A DNA stretch of 64,000 nucleotides, from positions 39,914-103,913 of the forward strand of contig NZ_AEJF01000010.1 in NCBI RefSeq assembly GCF_001028175.1. The letters are read 5' to 3'. Of the stretch, positions 62,586 to 64,000 are shown piece by piece (the stretch's first letter is position 1; each line of letters begins with the position of its first letter). The notes under the pieces were generated by a model, which was not told the origin of the DNA, searched no databases, and saw nothing but the letters and a program-made list of their open reading frames with translations. Made by a program: the position numbers and the translations under genes. The DNA is from Caballeronia mineralivorans PML1(12) (lineage in GTDB: Bacteria > Pseudomonadota > Gammaproteobacteria > Burkholderiales > Burkholderiaceae).

Positions 62586-63478
62586 TTCATCAAACTTGCC
62601 CCGGCGTCATGGCGCGCTGGGTCAGAGGAGAGGACTATGCCTTTCATCCGCGCCAGCATAACAACCGCGGACGAAGACCCCCGGTTGCTTCAGGGCTTGA
62701 TGCCCGCCCCTTGATGGCTCGGTCCGTATGCGGTCCTGCGTACAACGCGCGTGCTGACGGTCGCGACCTTTCAGGGTGACTGGCTCGAAGCCAAACCCCG
62801 GTTTCGGCCTGCGACCCACCGCAATCCGGTACAGGGGACGTTAAATCACTTCCTGAGGCCATCGCGCCAAACGCGCCCCGCCGCGAGGGCTTCCTGGCGC
62901 GAAGCGAAGGCCTCACTAGGCCCGCTGGTGATGTTGCCCTCCTGCGTCCACAGCTCCCAGCGGCCGTCATGTCGCCAGCTCGGCACGGCGGCGTAATCCT
63001 AGGCGGCCAGCACGGGCACAACTGCCTCGACCTCGGGCCGAAGCGTGAGCGATCCATCCCACACCAGCGGTGTGCCGCAGCGTCCGTCGCCATGGCTTGA
63101 CAGGGCGTCTGTCCTCTTAGTCGTGAATCCCGCTCATCCTGACAGCATGCGAGTGCGGGCTCTGCCGACATTGATGGGTGTGTCGGAAGACGACCCGTTT
63201 TCAGTTGTTCTCGAATGTCCGCTTTGCGGCGTCAATTTGAAGCAGTCGACGGGCAGGTATTGGCCGGACCCGGTCCGATGTGAAATGGCGCATGGAGCTG
63301 CCGTTGATCGGTCCGCGTCGGGCAGAAGTCGACCCTGAACCGCCGCTGGGGTTGGCGAAACATTAATGGCGGCTTCCAGGACCGTTTCGGACATCGGCCC
63401 CGCTATTCGCTGCACCTCGCAGCCGGTGGTGTGTGCATATCGTTCGGGCGATGTGACAGGGCGCGCTTGCCGTCTTGC
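62586..63478. other. Decayed accessory DNA without an intact gene
   Basis: About 890 bases with only short or broken frames. It contains the remnant at 62846-63110 and, near 63260-63281, a weaker third copy of the dispersed repeat (TGGCCGGACCCGG). No terminator or promoter could be assigned. Confidence 0.5.
62846..63110 (-). pseudogene. Remnant of an unknown gene with an internal stop
   Basis: A minus-strand frame reads LVWDGSLTLRPEVEAVVPVL, then a TAG, then continues YAAVPSWRHDGRWELWTQEG and SEAFASRQEALAAGRVWRDG before its own stop. The composition is protein-like on both sides of the stop. The family is not recognised. Confidence 0.35.
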
Positions 63479-63931
63479 TCATTCCTTGCTCTCAGGAAAC
63501 ATACATCCGCCACTGCGGACCAGCGCCTTCACCTCTTCGCTCACCTGCAAGGGACTTTGACTTAATCGAGCAACGAATTCCTTACTGCGCCGCACGTACG
63601 ACTTCGAATCGTGCTTCGCGCTCCAAAGGACTATGTTAAGCACGAGGGGAATGAGATCCAGGCCCTTTTCGGTCAGCGTGTAAAGGTCACGGCGCCCATC
63701 GTCGGGGCTGGGTGTCCTCGAGAGAATGCCTTGCTCCTCAAGAAACGCGAGGCGGGAAGCAAGGACATTGGTCGCGATTCCCTCTTCCGATTTCAGGAAC
63801 TCGCCATACGTCTTCTTGCCAGCAAAAACGATGTCGCGGATGATCAAGAGCGACCACCGGTCGCCAAAGACCTCCACGCCGTAGTTCACTGCGCAATGGG
63901 ACCGAATGTCTTCTCTAGATGTCGTCTTCAT
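63479..63931 (-). CDS. HxlR-family transcriptional regulator
   Basis: A 150-residue winged-helix regulator. CAVNYGVEVFGDRWSLLIIRD is the HxlR signature, though the usual CP pair near the N-terminus is CA here. TYGEFLKSEEGIATNVLASR is the recognition region and PDDGRRDLYTLTEKG the wing. Members usually repress a nearby enzyme gene and sense aldehydes or redox-active compounds. The target is probably beyond the window edge. A perfect inverted repeat lies 30 bases upstream. Confidence 0.92.
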   Translation of the reverse strand: MKTTSREDIRSHCAVNYGVEVFGDRWSLLIIRDIVFAGKKTYGEFLKSEEGIATNVLASRLAFLEEQGILSRTPSPDDGRRDLYTLTEKGLDLIPLVLNIVLWSAKHDSKSYVRRSKEFVARLSQSPLQVSEEVKALVRSGGCMFPESKE

Positions 63932-63960
63932 GGCTAGATATTAACATCGCTTGCATATCG

Positions 63961-63984
63961 CAAGTAAATCGCGCTGTTTACTTG
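63961..63984. promoter_or_regulatory. Perfect inverted repeat upstream of hxlR
   Basis: CAAGTAAA (63961-63968) and TTTACTTG (63977-63984) around an 8-base spacer. A second CTTGC/GCAAG repeat (63950-63964) overlaps its left end. This is typical of an operator for the dimeric HxlR protein and a divergent gene to the right. Confidence 0.7.
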
Positions 63985-64000
63985 TTTTTTGCAAGCAATA

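Noticed and set aside
62644..63171. 175-residue minus-strand frame
   Set aside because: Shadow-like composition in decayed DNA; a different frame here shows a more protein-like but broken sequence.
1..64000. CRISPR arrays, tRNA or rRNA genes, prophage
   Set aside because: No regularly spaced repeats, no cloverleaf or rRNA-like sequence and no phage structural genes were seen on reading the window.

Overview
The window looks like a chromosomal stretch of a Burkholderiaceae bacterium, most like Paraburkholderia or Caballeronia. This rests on high GC, the style of the exopolysaccharide genes (WcaJ, Wza, Wzc, Gmd, Fcl, ManC), the EmrAB-NodT pump type and overall protein resemblance. No rRNA, tRNA or CRISPR array was seen.

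Layout. (1) 1-15.2 kb: first part of an exopolysaccharide (EPS) locus, with the 3' end of galE, a WecA/MraY-type phosphosugar transferase, an alpha/beta hydrolase, an oxalate/formate-type MFS carrier with a 48-residue partner protein, three glycosyltransferases, a Wzx-like flippase, a Wzy-like polymerase and two acyltransferases. (2) 15.2-24.8 kb: genes unlike EPS genes, namely a decayed gene, a siderophore-type TonB receptor with a lipoprotein, and a NodT-EmrB-EmrA efflux operon divergent from a TetR repressor across a clear palindromic operator. (3) 25-44.8 kb: the EPS locus resumes with a GMC oxidoreductase, a WcaF-like acetyltransferase, a low-complexity secreted protein and a minus-strand operon manC-wcaJ-wza-wzc-gmd-fcl-GT-wcaI. 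A GlxA-type regulator and a divergent secreted glycosidase follow. The enzymes make GDP-mannose, GDP-fucose and UDP-galactose, prime a lipid carrier, build and flip repeats, polymerise and export them. A fucose-containing EPS is the simplest reading.

(4) 46.5-57.8 kb: an unusually large alkylation-damage (Ada) regulon. Ten copies of one promoter module lie here on both strands: AAT-N6-GCAAG-N3-CGGAG, then 22 bases, then TANNNT. The AAT-N6-GCAA part matches the known E. coli Ada operator layout. The module sits before the operons MGMT-oxygenase-alkB, orf106-ogt-alkA and ada-oxygenase-AdaZn-oxygenase, and before a TMEM175-type channel gene, a SnoaL-like gene, several unknown genes and a decayed second alkB. 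The Ada protein keeps the methyl-accepting Cys43 but has lost the other three zinc cysteines. A separate small Ada-type zinc-domain protein is encoded two genes downstream. This is the most novel part of the window.

(5) 58-64 kb: an accessory region with a broken IS91-type integrase/transposase fusion, a LysR regulator divergent from a DoxX-like/NmrA-like module, gene remnants, and an HxlR regulator with a perfect inverted repeat in its promoter region.
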